From Paraburkholderia silvatlantica (GTDB lineage: Bacteria > Pseudomonadota > Gammaproteobacteria > Burkholderiales > Burkholderiaceae), in NCBI RefSeq assembly GCF_003096715.1, contig NZ_QEOL01000030.1:43408-107407 (forward strand): DNA of 64,000 bases, given 5' to 3'. Positions 43,070 to 52,352 of this stretch are shown here, piece after piece (the first letter of the stretch is position 1; each line of letters opens with the position of its first letter). The position numbers and the translations under genes were made by a program. The notes beneath the pieces are model-generated. The model saw nothing but the letters and a program-made list of their open reading frames with translations, was not told the origin of the DNA and did no database searches.

Positions 43070-43437
43070 AGAGGCCTGTACTGCTTGCCGAAGGTCAACA
43101 TCCCCAGCGGTTATCGGAGAGGCCGACCCATAAACTGCCGCCCGAACAAGTCGCTGCCGAACGGGTTCGCACCGTTGCTGAGCTCGAACTGGCTTTCCAG
43201 CGTGAAAACGGCACTCAGGCCACCGCCAAGGTCCTCCTTGCCCTTGATGCCCCAGACCATCGTGTTGTTCGCGCCGTCCGCGAGCCCCAAGACAGAACCG
43301 GTATGCCCATGGCTTCCTTCGCTGTTAGTGAACTGAAGGCTTTCGTCAAGCTCGCCGTACAAAGTGGCGCTGCTTTGCGCATGGGCGAGGGAAACGCAAG
43401 CGCCCGCAAGCGCGGCCGCCGTCAGGGGTTTCTTCAT
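43070..43437 (-). pseudogene. Truncated and frameshifted porin gene
   Basis: The N-terminus is intact: signal peptide MKKPLTAAALAGACVSLAHA and the Burkholderia porin start QSSATLYGELDESLQF, then MVWGIKGKEDLGGGLSAVF. At the Gln of FGRQ the frame shifts (product would end at 43111). The next frame resumes porin sequence, LWVGLSDNRWGMLTFGKQY, and then homology stops. Normal porins have about 350 residues. Only about 115 remain. Confidence 0.8.
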
Positions 43438-43602
43438 GTTGGACATCGCTGACCGATCCTTGATCGGACCATTAAACAATTTAGTAGTGCTAATTATGTA
43501 CGGAAAAGAGGGCGCCTGAAAACGCGCCGGTTGATCCGCACTGATCGCCGTGCACCGCCTCGACGGTCTTTCGACGATGCGGTTCCAGCCCGGCGCTACC
43601 GG

Positions 43603-44619
43603 TCAGCTCGCGAGCAGCTCACGTAACGCCTTGTCAAGCACGGCGATATCGACTGGGCTCGTACCAGGGCCGCCCGCGAAGTGTCCCCAGATTGAATCGA
43701 CGACGCGCAGCTCCGCGTTAGGCATATGCGCGACCTCGAACGCGCTGTCCTCGGGCGGGAAGTAGAGGTCGGTCTTGCAAGGCATGACAATCGCCTTCGC
43801 ACGAATCGACGAAAGTGCCTTGACGAAGTCACCCGTGTAGATTTCGTTGTTGCTGATGTCTCCGTATTGCCAGGTCCAGAGCATGCCGAGCAGGTTGTTG
43901 GCGTCTTTCGCCAGCAGCCAGCCCTCCCAGAAGCCGACCAGAAAGTCCTCGAGCGACGCATAGCCAAGCTTTTCAAGATCGAGCTTCTCCCGGTAGAACG
44001 TCTGCGAAAGACCCCATCCCGCATAAACACGCGCGGCCGCACACAGGCCCTTTTCCGGCTGCACGTCGTACCACCCGTCGAGGAAGGCGGCATCGGCGGT
44101 CAGTGCCGCCTTGACGCCTTCGAGGAACACAAAGTTGTGCCGGGAGCATTTTGCGGATCCCTGGAACGGCAGGATTCGCTCGACCATCTCCGGATACATC
44201 GCACCCCAATGAAACGTCTGCAATGCGCCCATCGACCAGCCCGTCACGAGCGCGATCTTTTCGATGCCGAATACTTCTGCCAGGAGCCGATGCTGCATGC
44301 GAACATTGTCGTACGCGCTCACGTGCGGGAAGCGTGCCCTGCCGTACGGAGCGGGCGTATTGCTGGGAGACGACGAAAGCCCGTTGCAGAACATGTTCGG
44401 CACGATGATGAAGTACTTGCGAGGATCGACCGCCTTGTCCTCTCCAATCAGCCACTCATTTTCGTAATGCTGTCCCGAATACCACGTCGGGTAGACGATC
44501 ACGTTGTCTTTGGCGCTGTTGAGCGTGCCATACGTCTTGTAGGCAAGCTTGGCGTCGGGAATGCGCATGCCACTTTGGAGCATGACGTCGCCGAGTGAAT
44601 AGACTTTGTAGTCGGACAT
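43603..44619 (-). CDS. Alpha/beta hydrolase of the MetX (homoserine acyltransferase) family
   Basis: 338 residues. The nucleophile elbow is TGWSMGALQTFHWG. The acid and histidine are in PCKTDLYFPPEDSAF and SIWGHFAGGPG. The family includes homoserine O-acetyltransferases, but MetX enzymes have GGSMGG here, so a hydrolase of unknown substrate is more likely. A far longer open frame upstream is shadow of the permease. It is second in the operon begun by the NCS1 transporter. Confidence 0.82.
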   Translation of the reverse strand: MSDYKVYSLGDVMLQSGMRIPDAKLAYKTYGTLNSAKDNVIVYPTWYSGQHYENEWLIGEDKAVDPRKYFIIVPNMFCNGLSSSPSNTPAPYGRARFPHVSAYDNVRMQHRLLAEVFGIEKIALVTGWSMGALQTFHWGAMYPEMVERILPFQGSAKCSRHNFVFLEGVKAALTADAAFLDGWYDVQPEKGLCAAARVYAGWGLSQTFYREKLDLEKLGYASLEDFLVGFWEGWLLAKDANNLLGMLWTWQYGDISNNEIYTGDFVKALSSIRAKAIVMPCKTDLYFPPEDSAFEVAHMPNAELRVVDSIWGHFAGGPGTSPVDIAVLDKALRELLAS

Positions 44620-44705
44620 ATTGAATCGACCTCGATGAAGAGACATTGGTTTGGATATGTGGGCACAGGCACGGGCCCACCCGCCCTCGGAGCACTGCTG
44701 GCGCG

Positions 44706-46034
44706 TCATGCGCGATTGGCAGACGTGCTCGCGTTCTTCAACAGCCTGGCAATCAACCCGTACGCGATCGCGCTGACGACGAAGGCCGATATGGCTGTCG
44801 AAATCTCGGGAAATTGCTTTTCGACGAGATAGGCTGTCACCGATCCGATAGCCCACGCGGCGAACGCCTGTGCGCGCCAGTCCCGGTCTATTTCGGCACC
44901 TGGCCGTGCCAGGTACAGGTCGACAATGACGATCGAGCCGATCGGCGGAACGATGATCCCGAGCAGAGAAAGCCACGGGATGAACAACGCCCAGACATTG
45001 GCTGCGGCTACGGCGATGCCGACGACGGCCAGGATGACCGCGGCCGTGCGCATCTTGATGCCGGCAATCCGTGACCAGCCGACGGCAGAGTTGTAAAGAC
45101 AGTGCGCGCAGACCGAGCCAAGGCTGCAGAACAGAAAGATGACGGCAATCGCACTCAGCCACGTCCGATGCTGCTGGAGCATGTAGCCGAACATATTGTC
45201 CATGGCGAACGGCTGCGGACTGGGCAACGCAATGGCCGCAGTCATGATGCCGCCCATCAGCATCGCATAGCAGTTCGCGAACGGAAATGCCGTGAACGTC
45301 GCGATCAACGAATCGCGGCCGTTCTTCGCCCAGCGGTTGAAGTCGGCAGAAACGGTGCCCGCATCGACGAAAAGGCTGATGACGATGGTCAGTCCGACGC
45401 CGAATGCCGTCGACGACGCCGGGTTCGTGCCGCCGTATGCGAGCACGGTGCTCCAGCCCGCATGGCCAGCGGCATCGACGGCGACCCAGGTCCCGAGGGC
45501 GAGAAAGAGTGGCACCGAGATCATGCCGAGCCAGTGGAGACCCCGTATGCCAATGAACGTCACTGCGAGATAGAGCACGCCCGCGACAAACGTCATCACC
45601 AGATAGTTGGCACCCGATGACGAATGGATGAGAATACCGGTGATACCGGTCTGCACCGCGTACCATCCAAGCAGCAGGCTTGACAGCAGGCCCGAGGCCA
45701 GTGCGTACCCTTTGCGCCCGAATACGCGGCTCGCAAGCAGCGCAAAGTTGAGGCCGTGCTTCGCGCCCAGACCGCCGAGCAGGCAGACATAAGCGAACAT
45801 CAGCAGGTTGCCGACGAGCATCGCGGTGAGCCCGCGGCCGAAGCCCATGCCCGCGACAAGGATGGAACCGGTCATCGCACTCGTCAGGATCATTGGAAAG
45901 CTGATCCATACCGTCGCGACCGATACCACACTACGTCGCGCCGCAGGTGGTACGGGTGCGTGTTCGTACTCTTCGCCGAGCACGTGATCGAGCGCCGTCT
46001 CGTTACCAGCGCCCAAGGATTGCGGAGATGACAT
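44706..46034 (-). CDS. NCS1-family nucleobase/amide cation symporter
   Basis: 442 residues with about twelve membrane helices, CodB/NCS1 type. Typical parts are GYALASGLLSSLLLGWYAVQ, VTFIGIRGLHWLGMISVPLF and FVDAGTVSADFNRWAKNGRD. Substrates in the family include cytosine, allantoin and related compounds. Divergent from the amidase and sharing its kind of RNA leader, it probably imports a nitrogen source used by this locus. Confidence 0.88.
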   Translation of the reverse strand: MSSPQSLGAGNETALDHVLGEEYEHAPVPPAARRSVVSVATVWISFPMILTSAMTGSILVAGMGFGRGLTAMLVGNLLMFAYVCLLGGLGAKHGLNFALLASRVFGRKGYALASGLLSSLLLGWYAVQTGITGILIHSSSGANYLVMTFVAGVLYLAVTFIGIRGLHWLGMISVPLFLALGTWVAVDAAGHAGWSTVLAYGGTNPASSTAFGVGLTIVISLFVDAGTVSADFNRWAKNGRDSLIATFTAFPFANCYAMLMGGIMTAAIALPSPQPFAMDNMFGYMLQQHRTWLSAIAVIFLFCSLGSVCAHCLYNSAVGWSRIAGIKMRTAAVILAVVGIAVAAANVWALFIPWLSLLGIIVPPIGSIVIVDLYLARPGAEIDRDWRAQAFAAWAIGSVTAYLVEKQFPEISTAISAFVVSAIAYGLIARLLKNASTSANRA

Positions 46035-46094
46035 GACGTTCTTTACCAGTGAGACCAGGGATGGCGAAGACGCTAACCCTGGCAAGGTCTGGCC

Positions 46095-46171
46095 AAAAAA
46101 AAGAGCCCACCCGGCACCTTTTCGGGTGCCGGGTGGGCTCTGCTGCCCTTCACATTCGTCGCTGTTGACGA
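46095..46171 (-). promoter_or_regulatory. Antitermination leader of the NCS1 operon
   Basis: Reading leftward: a hairpin with 5-bp stem and hexaloop AACAGC (46171-46156), a linker with AAGGGCAGCA (46155-46141), then a perfect 16-bp stem with 6-base loop (46140-46103) and eight T on the minus strand (46102-46095). The last two parts are a strong intrinsic terminator 60 bases before the transporter ATG. The layout matches the element on the other strand at 46342-46421 and suggests control by the ANTAR protein AmiR. Confidence 0.7.
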
Positions 46172-46214
46172 GTCGGTCGTGATGAGGACAGAGGATTGAG
46201 CGACCAAAAAGCAC

Positions 46215-46220
46215 TGTCAA
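46215..46220 (-). promoter_or_regulatory. Possible -35 element of the NCS1 operon
   Basis: TTGACA on the minus strand, upstream of the leader hairpins. The -10 hexamer at the right distance (AATCCT) is poor, so the promoter call is weak. Confidence 0.3.
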
Positions 46221-46293
46221 CACAAAATTTCGGAATTACTGCATTTCACTCAGCGCAAGCGATGGCTCGCCACCGATCGAAGTTTTTGATCGC

Positions 46294-46323
46294 TTGACAA
46301 GCGTTTCCCGAGTTTTGTAGTCT
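46294..46323 (+). promoter_or_regulatory. Probable sigma-70 promoter of the amidase operon
   Basis: TTGACA (46294-46299) and TAGTCT (46318-46323) with an 18-base spacer. Transcription from about 46330 would place the hairpin leader at 46342-46421 inside the mRNA. Confidence 0.5.
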
Positions 46324-46341
46324 ACTTTCCGATCAACGTAT

Positions 46342-46421
46342 CGCGTTGCCGCCAACATTGCCGGCAACGCGAAAAGGCAACAACGCCCGAGCAGACCGAG
46401 AGTCTGTTCGGGTTTTTTTTT
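46342..46421 (+). promoter_or_regulatory. Antitermination leader of the amidase operon
   Basis: A 10-bp hairpin (46342-46351 with 46362-46371) carries an inner C-G pair closing the hexaloop AACATT. A linker with AAAGGCAACA follows. Then comes a terminator stem CCCGAGCAGAC / GTCTGTTCGGG (46386-46412) and nine T (46413-46421). amiE starts 30 bases later. In Pseudomonas, amiE is controlled by AmiR-mediated antitermination at such a leader. Confidence 0.75.
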
Positions 46422-46451
46422 GTCGTTATCGATCCAGCATGGAGAAAAAGC

Positions 46452-47489
46452 ATGCGCCATGGTGATATTTCCAGCAGCAACGACTGCGTCGGAGTGGCTG
46501 TCGTCAACTACAAGATGCCACGCCTTCATACGAAGGCGGAGGTGATTGAGAACGCACGCAAGATCGCGGACATGGTCGTCGGCATGAAGCAGGGGTTGCC
46601 AGGCATGGACCTCGTCATCTTCCCCGAATATTCGACGCACGGAATCATGTACGACTCCAAGGAGATGTACGAAACGGCGTCGACGGTGCCCGGTGCCGAA
46701 ACCGAGATCTTCGGTGCAGCCTGCAGGAAGGCGAACGTCTGGGGCGTCTTCTCGCTGACGGGCGAGCAGCACGAGGAGCATCCGCTCAAGGCGCCCTACA
46801 ACACGCTCATACTCATGAACAACCGCGGCGAGATTGTCCAGAAGTATCGGAAGATCATGCCGTGGACCCCCATCGAAGGCTGGTATCCCGGCGACTGTAC
46901 TTACGTTTCCGAAGGGCCGAAAGGGCTCAAGATCAGTCTCATCATCTGCGACGACGGCAACTATCCGGAAATCTGGCGTGACTGCGCCATGCGTGGCGCA
47001 GAGCTGATCGTCCGCTGCCAGGGCTATATGTATCCGGCGAAAGAGCAGCAGGTCATGGTCGCAAAGACAATGGCGTGGATGAACAACGTCTATGTCGCCG
47101 TAGCGAACGCGACCGGCTTCGACGGGGTCTACTCGTACTTCGGCCACTCCGCGATCGTCGGCTTTGACGGACGCACGCTCGGCGAATGCGGGACCGAAGA
47201 GATGGGTTTGCAGTACGCCGAGCTTTCGATGAGCCTGCTGCGCGACGCACGCAGGAACATGCAATCGGAGAACCATCTCTACAAGCTGCTGCATCGCGGC
47301 TACACGGGCAAGATCAACTCCGGCGAGGACATCCACGGCGTCGCGGCATGTCCCTTCGAGTTCTACGGCAAGTGGGTGAACGACCCGAAGGGCACGCGCC
47401 GCGCGGTCGAAGCGCTAACGCGGGCGATGCCAGGCACGTCCGAGTGCCCGATTGAGGGCATTCCCCATGCCGATCCGGCACACCGCTAA
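46452..47489 (+). CDS. amiE: Aliphatic amidase AmiE
   Basis: 345 residues, nitrilase superfamily. It hydrolyses short aliphatic amides to acid and ammonia. The catalytic triad lies in FPEYSTHG (Glu), YRKIMPWTPIEGWYPGD (Lys) and LIICDDGNYPE (Cys). The start MRHGDISSSNDCVGVAVVNY is the AmiE start and length equals that of the Pseudomonas and Geobacillus enzymes. It heads amiE-cbbQ-VWA-amiC-amiR. Confidence 0.96.
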   Translation: MRHGDISSSNDCVGVAVVNYKMPRLHTKAEVIENARKIADMVVGMKQGLPGMDLVIFPEYSTHGIMYDSKEMYETASTVPGAETEIFGAACRKANVWGVFSLTGEQHEEHPLKAPYNTLILMNNRGEIVQKYRKIMPWTPIEGWYPGDCTYVSEGPKGLKISLIICDDGNYPEIWRDCAMRGAELIVRCQGYMYPAKEQQVMVAKTMAWMNNVYVAVANATGFDGVYSYFGHSAIVGFDGRTLGECGTEEMGLQYAELSMSLLRDARRNMQSENHLYKLLHRGYTGKINSGEDIHGVAACPFEFYGKWVNDPKGTRRAVEALTRAMPGTSECPIEGIPHADPAHR

Positions 47490-47547
47490 GGCTGCCAGCT
47501 GCCATGCGCCGGGAACCCGGCGCAACGATTCACGAAGGACGACGCCG

Positions 47548-48351
47548 ATGCAGGATATCCTCGCTCAATATCGAATCGGGACGGAGCACTTTTACAAACC
47601 GATAGGTCAAGAGGTCGAACTATTCGCCTCAGCTTATGCGCGGCGCATGCCGATGATCCTCAAAGGGCCGACCGGGTGTGGCAAGACGCGTTTCGTCGAG
47701 TACATGGCAGCAAAGCTCAACAAGCCGCTCGTGACGGTGGCCTGCAACGAGGACACGACTGCATCCGACCTGACGGGCCGATTTCTGCTGAGCGGCGACA
47801 GCACAGATTGGCACGACGGGCCACTCACCGCCGCAGTCCGGCATGGTGCGATCTGCTATCTCGACGAAGTCGTCGAGGCGCGCGCGGATGCGCTCGTCGT
47901 CATTCATCCTCTGACCGACGACCGCCGCATCCTGCCGCTCGACAAGCGCGGCGAACTGATTCACGCGCACCCCGACTTCCAGCTCGTGGTCTCGTATAAC
48001 CCCGGGTATCAGGCATTCGGCAAGGACCTCAAGCCATCGACGCGGCAGCGCTTCGGCGCGATCGAGTTTCACTATGCGGACGAAGCGGCGGAAGCCGATA
48101 TCGTCGCGCACGAAGGCGAAGTCGAGCGCAATATCGCTGTCAGGCTAGTGCGCATTGCCGCTCAATCGCGCCAGCTTCGCGGCCGCGGGCTGGTCGAGGG
48201 CATATCGACGCGCATGCTCGTGCAAGCCGCAGCGTTGATTCGCAGCGGCATCGATGCGCCCGCAGCCTGTGCACTCGCGATGACGTGCCCGCTCACCGAT
48301 GACGACGAGGTGCGAACGGCGCTCGACGGTTTCGTCCGAGCGCAGTTCTGA
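47548..48351 (+). CDS. CbbQ/NorQ-type MoxR AAA+ ATPase
   Basis: 267 residues. Walker A is KGPTGCGKTRFVEYM, Walker B is AICYLDEVVEARADALVVIH and sensor I is in VVSYNPGYQAFGKDLKPSTR. MoxR ATPases pair with VWA proteins to insert metals or remodel enzymes (CbbQ/CbbO for Rubisco, NorQ/NorD for NO reductase). It corresponds in place to AmiB of Pseudomonas. It may activate the amidase or transporter; this is an inference. Confidence 0.9.
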   Translation: MQDILAQYRIGTEHFYKPIGQEVELFASAYARRMPMILKGPTGCGKTRFVEYMAAKLNKPLVTVACNEDTTASDLTGRFLLSGDSTDWHDGPLTAAVRHGAICYLDEVVEARADALVVIHPLTDDRRILPLDKRGELIHAHPDFQLVVSYNPGYQAFGKDLKPSTRQRFGAIEFHYADEAAEADIVAHEGEVERNIAVRLVRIAAQSRQLRGRGLVEGISTRMLVQAAALIRSGIDAPAACALAMTCPLTDDDEVRTALDGFVRAQF

Positions 48352-48362
48352 GCTTGAACTCA

Positions 48363-50138
48363 ATGCGGGCGGTACGCGAAAACGACGAGCAACGGGCGAA
48401 AGCACCGCAAGACGAGGTGCGCGCATCGTCGGCGGCGACGATACGGATGCTCGAATGCTATGCAGCGGGATTCGAACGTCGGAGCGGTGACGTGTTCGAC
48501 AATGCGCGCGACTACGTGCCGATACGTGTCTCGGTCTCGATCGAGGCTGACGAGCGCAACCGGGAGCGGCACGGCGACAGCCTGTTGCGGACCTCGATCA
48601 GCAAAGGAATGATACGTGTTGCGCCAGCCACCGCCCACGACGGCAAAGCCGCCGACGAAAGCCGCGCCGTGGGGCTCTATCAAGCCTCTGTTGCTCACGC
48701 ACTCGCGCATTTGCGCTACTCGCGTCCGGCGTCGCCGATCAGCTCGCGCGGCGCGCTCAGGATCGCCGTTGCATCGCTCATCGAGGACGCGCGCGTCGAG
48801 CGCTTGCTGATGCGGGAATATCCGGGTCTGCGTGACTTATGGGGTGCGTTTCATACGGCATCGGGCGAGCACGGGGCGCTGACCTTCGCCTCGCTCGCGG
48901 CCCGCCTCGCGCGGGCGCTGCACGATCCCCGCTACGACGATCCGAACGACTGGATCCGCAAGGGGCGCGAGTTGTTCGATGCACTCGCCGAGCGTCCCGC
49001 CGATATCGCTGCATGTAAAGAGGTGGCGGACATACTGGCCGTCGATCTTGCTCAGATGCGAGTGCGGTTCGACGCGTCCTCCTACCGCGTCGAGCCCTGC
49101 TACCGCGACGACAACACCTACCTGTGGGCGATCGAGAGCGAACCCGTGAGGGCGAGAATGGAACAGGTGCCCGATGCCGTCGAAGATACCACGGCACGTT
49201 CGAACATGACGGACGGCCCGGCCACACAGGACGATGCGCCGGATGAAACCGGCGTGCTGCGCGCTTGCCGGTATCCAGAGTGGCATGCTCGCATCGGGCT
49301 TCTGCTCGATGACTGGACCTGCGTGTACGACCGCGAGCGGATAGTCGATTCCGTGCACGACAGCCAAGGCACCCGTCGCAATCGATCTGCAAGCCGATAT
49401 CCGCCCCCATTCTGGTGGCAGCAACCGGCCGCTCGCATCCGGCGCCGATTTGAAGGCGATGAGTTCGATCTCGACGCTGTCGTCGAGCACGGCATTGCTC
49501 GACGCACAGGCGTGGCCAGCGATGGGAGAATCTTCGAACAAAGGCGGCGTACGCCGCAGGGCATGTCCGTGTTGCTGCTGCTCGATCTTTCCGCGTCGAC
49601 GAACGAACGGATCGGCCAGCACGGCACGACGGTGCTCGATGTCGAAAAGGAGGCAGCGGCAACGGTCACGTGCGCGCTCGAATCGACGGTTACTCGTATC
49701 GCGGTACAGGGATTTGCATCGAACGGTCGTCATGATGTTCGCTACGTGCGCATCAAGGATTTCGATGAGCCATTCGGCGAAGCGCAGCGCAAGCGTCTGC
49801 GGGCGCAGGAAGGCGCCTTCTCGACTCGCATGGGTGCGGCGTTGCGGCATGCGGCAACGTTGCTTGCCAACGAGTGCAGTGAAGCAAAGTGGCTGGTCCT
49901 CGTGACGGACGGCGAACCTTCGGACGTCGACGTCTTCGACTCGTACCACCTCATCGAAGATGCCCGCCATGCCGTGTCCGCACTCTCGTCACGCGGCATC
50001 GTGCCATTCTGCTTCGCCTTCGATCGCGATGCGGACCGCTACGTCCGCACGATTTTCGGTGCCAACCGCTACCTTGTGCTGGACGGCGCGGAAAACCTCG
50101 CAGCGCAAATAGGCAAGGTGCTCTCGGGCGCACGATGA
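48363..50138 (+). CDS. VWA-domain protein (CbbO/NorD-like)
   Basis: 591 residues. The C-terminal third is a von Willebrand A domain with the metal site DxSxS in LLLLDLSASTNERIG, and TDGEPSDVDVFDSYHLIEDA near the end. The N-terminal part is a long helical region. The ATG at 48363 is chosen. A TTG at 48354 is possible. It lies directly after its cognate AAA+ gene, as in cbbQ-cbbO and norQ-norD pairs. Confidence 0.85.
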   Translation: MRAVRENDEQRAKAPQDEVRASSAATIRMLECYAAGFERRSGDVFDNARDYVPIRVSVSIEADERNRERHGDSLLRTSISKGMIRVAPATAHDGKAADESRAVGLYQASVAHALAHLRYSRPASPISSRGALRIAVASLIEDARVERLLMREYPGLRDLWGAFHTASGEHGALTFASLAARLARALHDPRYDDPNDWIRKGRELFDALAERPADIAACKEVADILAVDLAQMRVRFDASSYRVEPCYRDDNTYLWAIESEPVRARMEQVPDAVEDTTARSNMTDGPATQDDAPDETGVLRACRYPEWHARIGLLLDDWTCVYDRERIVDSVHDSQGTRRNRSASRYPPPFWWQQPAARIRRRFEGDEFDLDAVVEHGIARRTGVASDGRIFEQRRRTPQGMSVLLLLDLSASTNERIGQHGTTVLDVEKEAAATVTCALESTVTRIAVQGFASNGRHDVRYVRIKDFDEPFGEAQRKRLRAQEGAFSTRMGAALRHAATLLANECSEAKWLVLVTDGEPSDVDVFDSYHLIEDARHAVSALSSRGIVPFCFAFDRDADRYVRTIFGANRYLVLDGAENLAAQIGKVLSGAR

Positions 50139-50297
50139 GCCCGAAGCTGTGCCGCGCTAGTGGCGCGCGTTACCGCCGGTTCAGCCGATGCGCGGCTTTT
50201 TTTGGCCGGGGACAATCGAGTCTCCGCGATGCGGCTGCTGGCGTCAACTCAGGCTCATGCGAACCAGGCAAATACTGAACAGAGGGCGCGTACAACC

Positions 50298-51434
50298 GTG
50301 ACAGATACTGGGATGATCAGAGTAGGAGTACTGTTTTCCGAAACGGGCATCACGTCGGCGATCGAATCGTCGCAACTGAATGGCACGCTCTTCGCGATAC
50401 AGGAGATCAACGATGCGGGCGGCATAGGGGGACGCGAGCTCGTGCCGATCCGGTACGACCCCGCCTCCGATCCTTCCAGGTATCGCACCTGTGCGGAGCG
50501 GCTTATCCTGACCGATGATGTTCAGGTGATTTTCGGTTGCTATATGTCAAGCGCGCGAAAAGCCGTGTTGCCGCTCGTCGAGCGCTGGAATCGACTGCTT
50601 TTCTACGCGACGCTTTACGAAGGCTTCGAGTACTCGGAAAACGTCATCTATACCGGCGCAGCACCCAATCAGAACAGCGTGCAGCTCGCCGACTTCATGA
50701 CGTCGCGCTTTGGAGCGCGCGTCTATATGGTCGGCTCCAACTACATTTATCCGTACGAGTCGAACCGGATCATGTCGGACCTCGTCTCGCAATACCGGGG
50801 CGGCGTGAAAGTTGGCGAACGCTACGTCCGTCTGGATGCAGCCGAGGATGACTTCACTGAGATCGTCGCGGACATTCGCAAGATCCGCCCCGATTTCGTA
50901 TTCTCGACAGTTGTCGGCAACTCGACGCAGCACTTTTATCGTGCCTACGCACGGGCCGGCCTCGATCCGGCATCGATCCCTATCGCGAGCCTGACCACCT
51001 CGGAAGTCGAAGTGGCGCAAATGGGCACCGACATCGCCGAAGGTCATTACACGGCGGCGCCTTATTTTCGCTCGATTGACTCACCTGCCAATCAGACCTG
51101 CCTGGAAAGATTCACCGAGAAGTTCGGGTACGGGACGACGCCCAACGCGAGCTGGGAAGCGGCCTACTTTCAAGTCCATCTGTTCGCGCGGGCGATGCGT
51201 GTAGCCGGTTCCGCCGACACCGAAACACTGATGCCCGAGTTGCTCGGCAGCGAATTCGACGCGCCGCAAGGCTGCGTCACGATCGATCGATCAACTCATC
51301 ATACGCATCTGAATCCGCGCATCGGACGCGTGAACCGCGAGGGGCAATTCGACATCGTATGGGAAGCGGCAGCATCCGTACGACCGGATCCTTATCTCGT
51401 TACCCATACGCTCGGCGACTGGGTGGTTCGATGA
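50298..51434 (+). CDS. amiC: Amide-sensing regulator AmiC
   Basis: 378 residues, periplasmic-binding-protein fold without a signal peptide, so cytoplasmic as AmiC is. It shares long stretches with Pseudomonas AmiC: VGVLFSETGITSAIE, VIFGCYMSSARKAVLPLVER, EGFEYSENVIYTGAAPNQNS and SLTTSEVEVAQMGTDIAEGH. In that system AmiC holds AmiR inactive until amide binds. The start may be GTG 50298 or ATG 50313. The frame is open further upstream to 50160. Confidence 0.92.
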   Translation: MTDTGMIRVGVLFSETGITSAIESSQLNGTLFAIQEINDAGGIGGRELVPIRYDPASDPSRYRTCAERLILTDDVQVIFGCYMSSARKAVLPLVERWNRLLFYATLYEGFEYSENVIYTGAAPNQNSVQLADFMTSRFGARVYMVGSNYIYPYESNRIMSDLVSQYRGGVKVGERYVRLDAAEDDFTEIVADIRKIRPDFVFSTVVGNSTQHFYRAYARAGLDPASIPIASLTTSEVEVAQMGTDIAEGHYTAAPYFRSIDSPANQTCLERFTEKFGYGTTPNASWEAAYFQVHLFARAMRVAGSADTETLMPELLGSEFDAPQGCVTIDRSTHHTHLNPRIGRVNREGQFDIVWEAAASVRPDPYLVTHTLGDWVVR

Positions 51435-51450
51435 GGAGAGGGAGGTGCGA

Positions 51451-52089
51451 ATGAATGAAGAAGACCAGGCCGGTCGATGCGGGTTAGCGTCGGCTTTCCC
51501 CATCTCTGATGTATTGAGGGACTTGCGCTCGCTGCGCGTGTGCGTGTTCCATCCTGATGATCGCGACGGTAAGCAGCTCGCTCAGCAGTTGCAGCGCATC
51601 GGGTGTCACGTGCAGGCATTCTGGCCGCCGCTGCCTTCACCGCCAGCGGGAACCGACGTCGTGTTCATCGCACTCTATCCGGACGCCTTGAATCTCGTCT
51701 ACGAATGGTGCATGGACGATTACGCGCCACCGTCGGTCGCGGTTCTCAACTACGAAAACCCAACCATCATCGAGGCAATGCTGCGCATCGATGCAAAGGC
51801 GGTCATCACGTCGCCCATCCATTCATTTGGCTTGCTAAGCGCTATGGTTCTCGCACGCGAGATCGGCCGCGATCGAAAGAAGCTGCGCAAGCGTATCGTG
51901 CGTCTCGAAGAAAAGCTCGGCAGTGCCCGCAAGATAGCGGAGGCGCAAGACATCCTGTGCCGTCAACGCGGCGTCAGCAAGGATGAAGCGTACCGAATCA
52001 TGCGCGAGCAAGCGATGGCCAAGCGCATGACGGTCGAGGATATCGCCTCCGCGATCATCAACGCGAACGATATCTTCTCGGCCCGCTAG
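51451..52089 (+). CDS. amiR: ANTAR antitermination regulator AmiR
   Basis: 212 residues. An N-terminal pseudo-receiver domain (LRSLRVCVFHPDDRDGKQLA) lacks the phosphoryl-site pattern of true receivers. A coiled coil (DRKKLRKRIVRLEEKLGSAR) and the C-terminal ANTAR domain (RGVSKDEAYRIMREQAMAKR, then MTVEDIASAII) follow. ANTAR domains bind paired RNA hairpins to prevent termination. The likely targets are the leaders at 46095-46171 and 46342-46421. GGAGG precedes the ATG. Confidence 0.93.
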   Translation: MNEEDQAGRCGLASAFPISDVLRDLRSLRVCVFHPDDRDGKQLAQQLQRIGCHVQAFWPPLPSPPAGTDVVFIALYPDALNLVYEWCMDDYAPPSVAVLNYENPTIIEAMLRIDAKAVITSPIHSFGLLSAMVLAREIGRDRKKLRKRIVRLEEKLGSARKIAEAQDILCRQRGVSKDEAYRIMREQAMAKRMTVEDIASAIINANDIFSAR

Positions 52090-52352
52090 ATACTGCCTAT
52101 GGACCATCCTCAAAGGCCTCAAAGCGGGCGTGCCTATTCTCGAAAGGCAGAAACGGTGCTCGGGCCGTTATACTGAGCGCCGTCGGAGGGAGCGGCCGTC
52201 TACCCTTGGGTAATTTATTCCGTTATGGAATGTGGTCCAGGGACTGATGGGGACCCAGCATTGATGACGCGGCGAGGCGATGCCGTTCAGGAAGGTGTTC
52301 AAACCCGTTGGTCCGTCCTTCGACCTGACCATTCTCACGGCGGAGGGCTAAC

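Noticed and set aside
44620..45909. Very long upstream extension of the MetX-like hydrolase frame
   Set aside because: It runs antiregister through the NCS1 transporter, which has clear membrane-protein sequence in another frame. The family start is at 44619.
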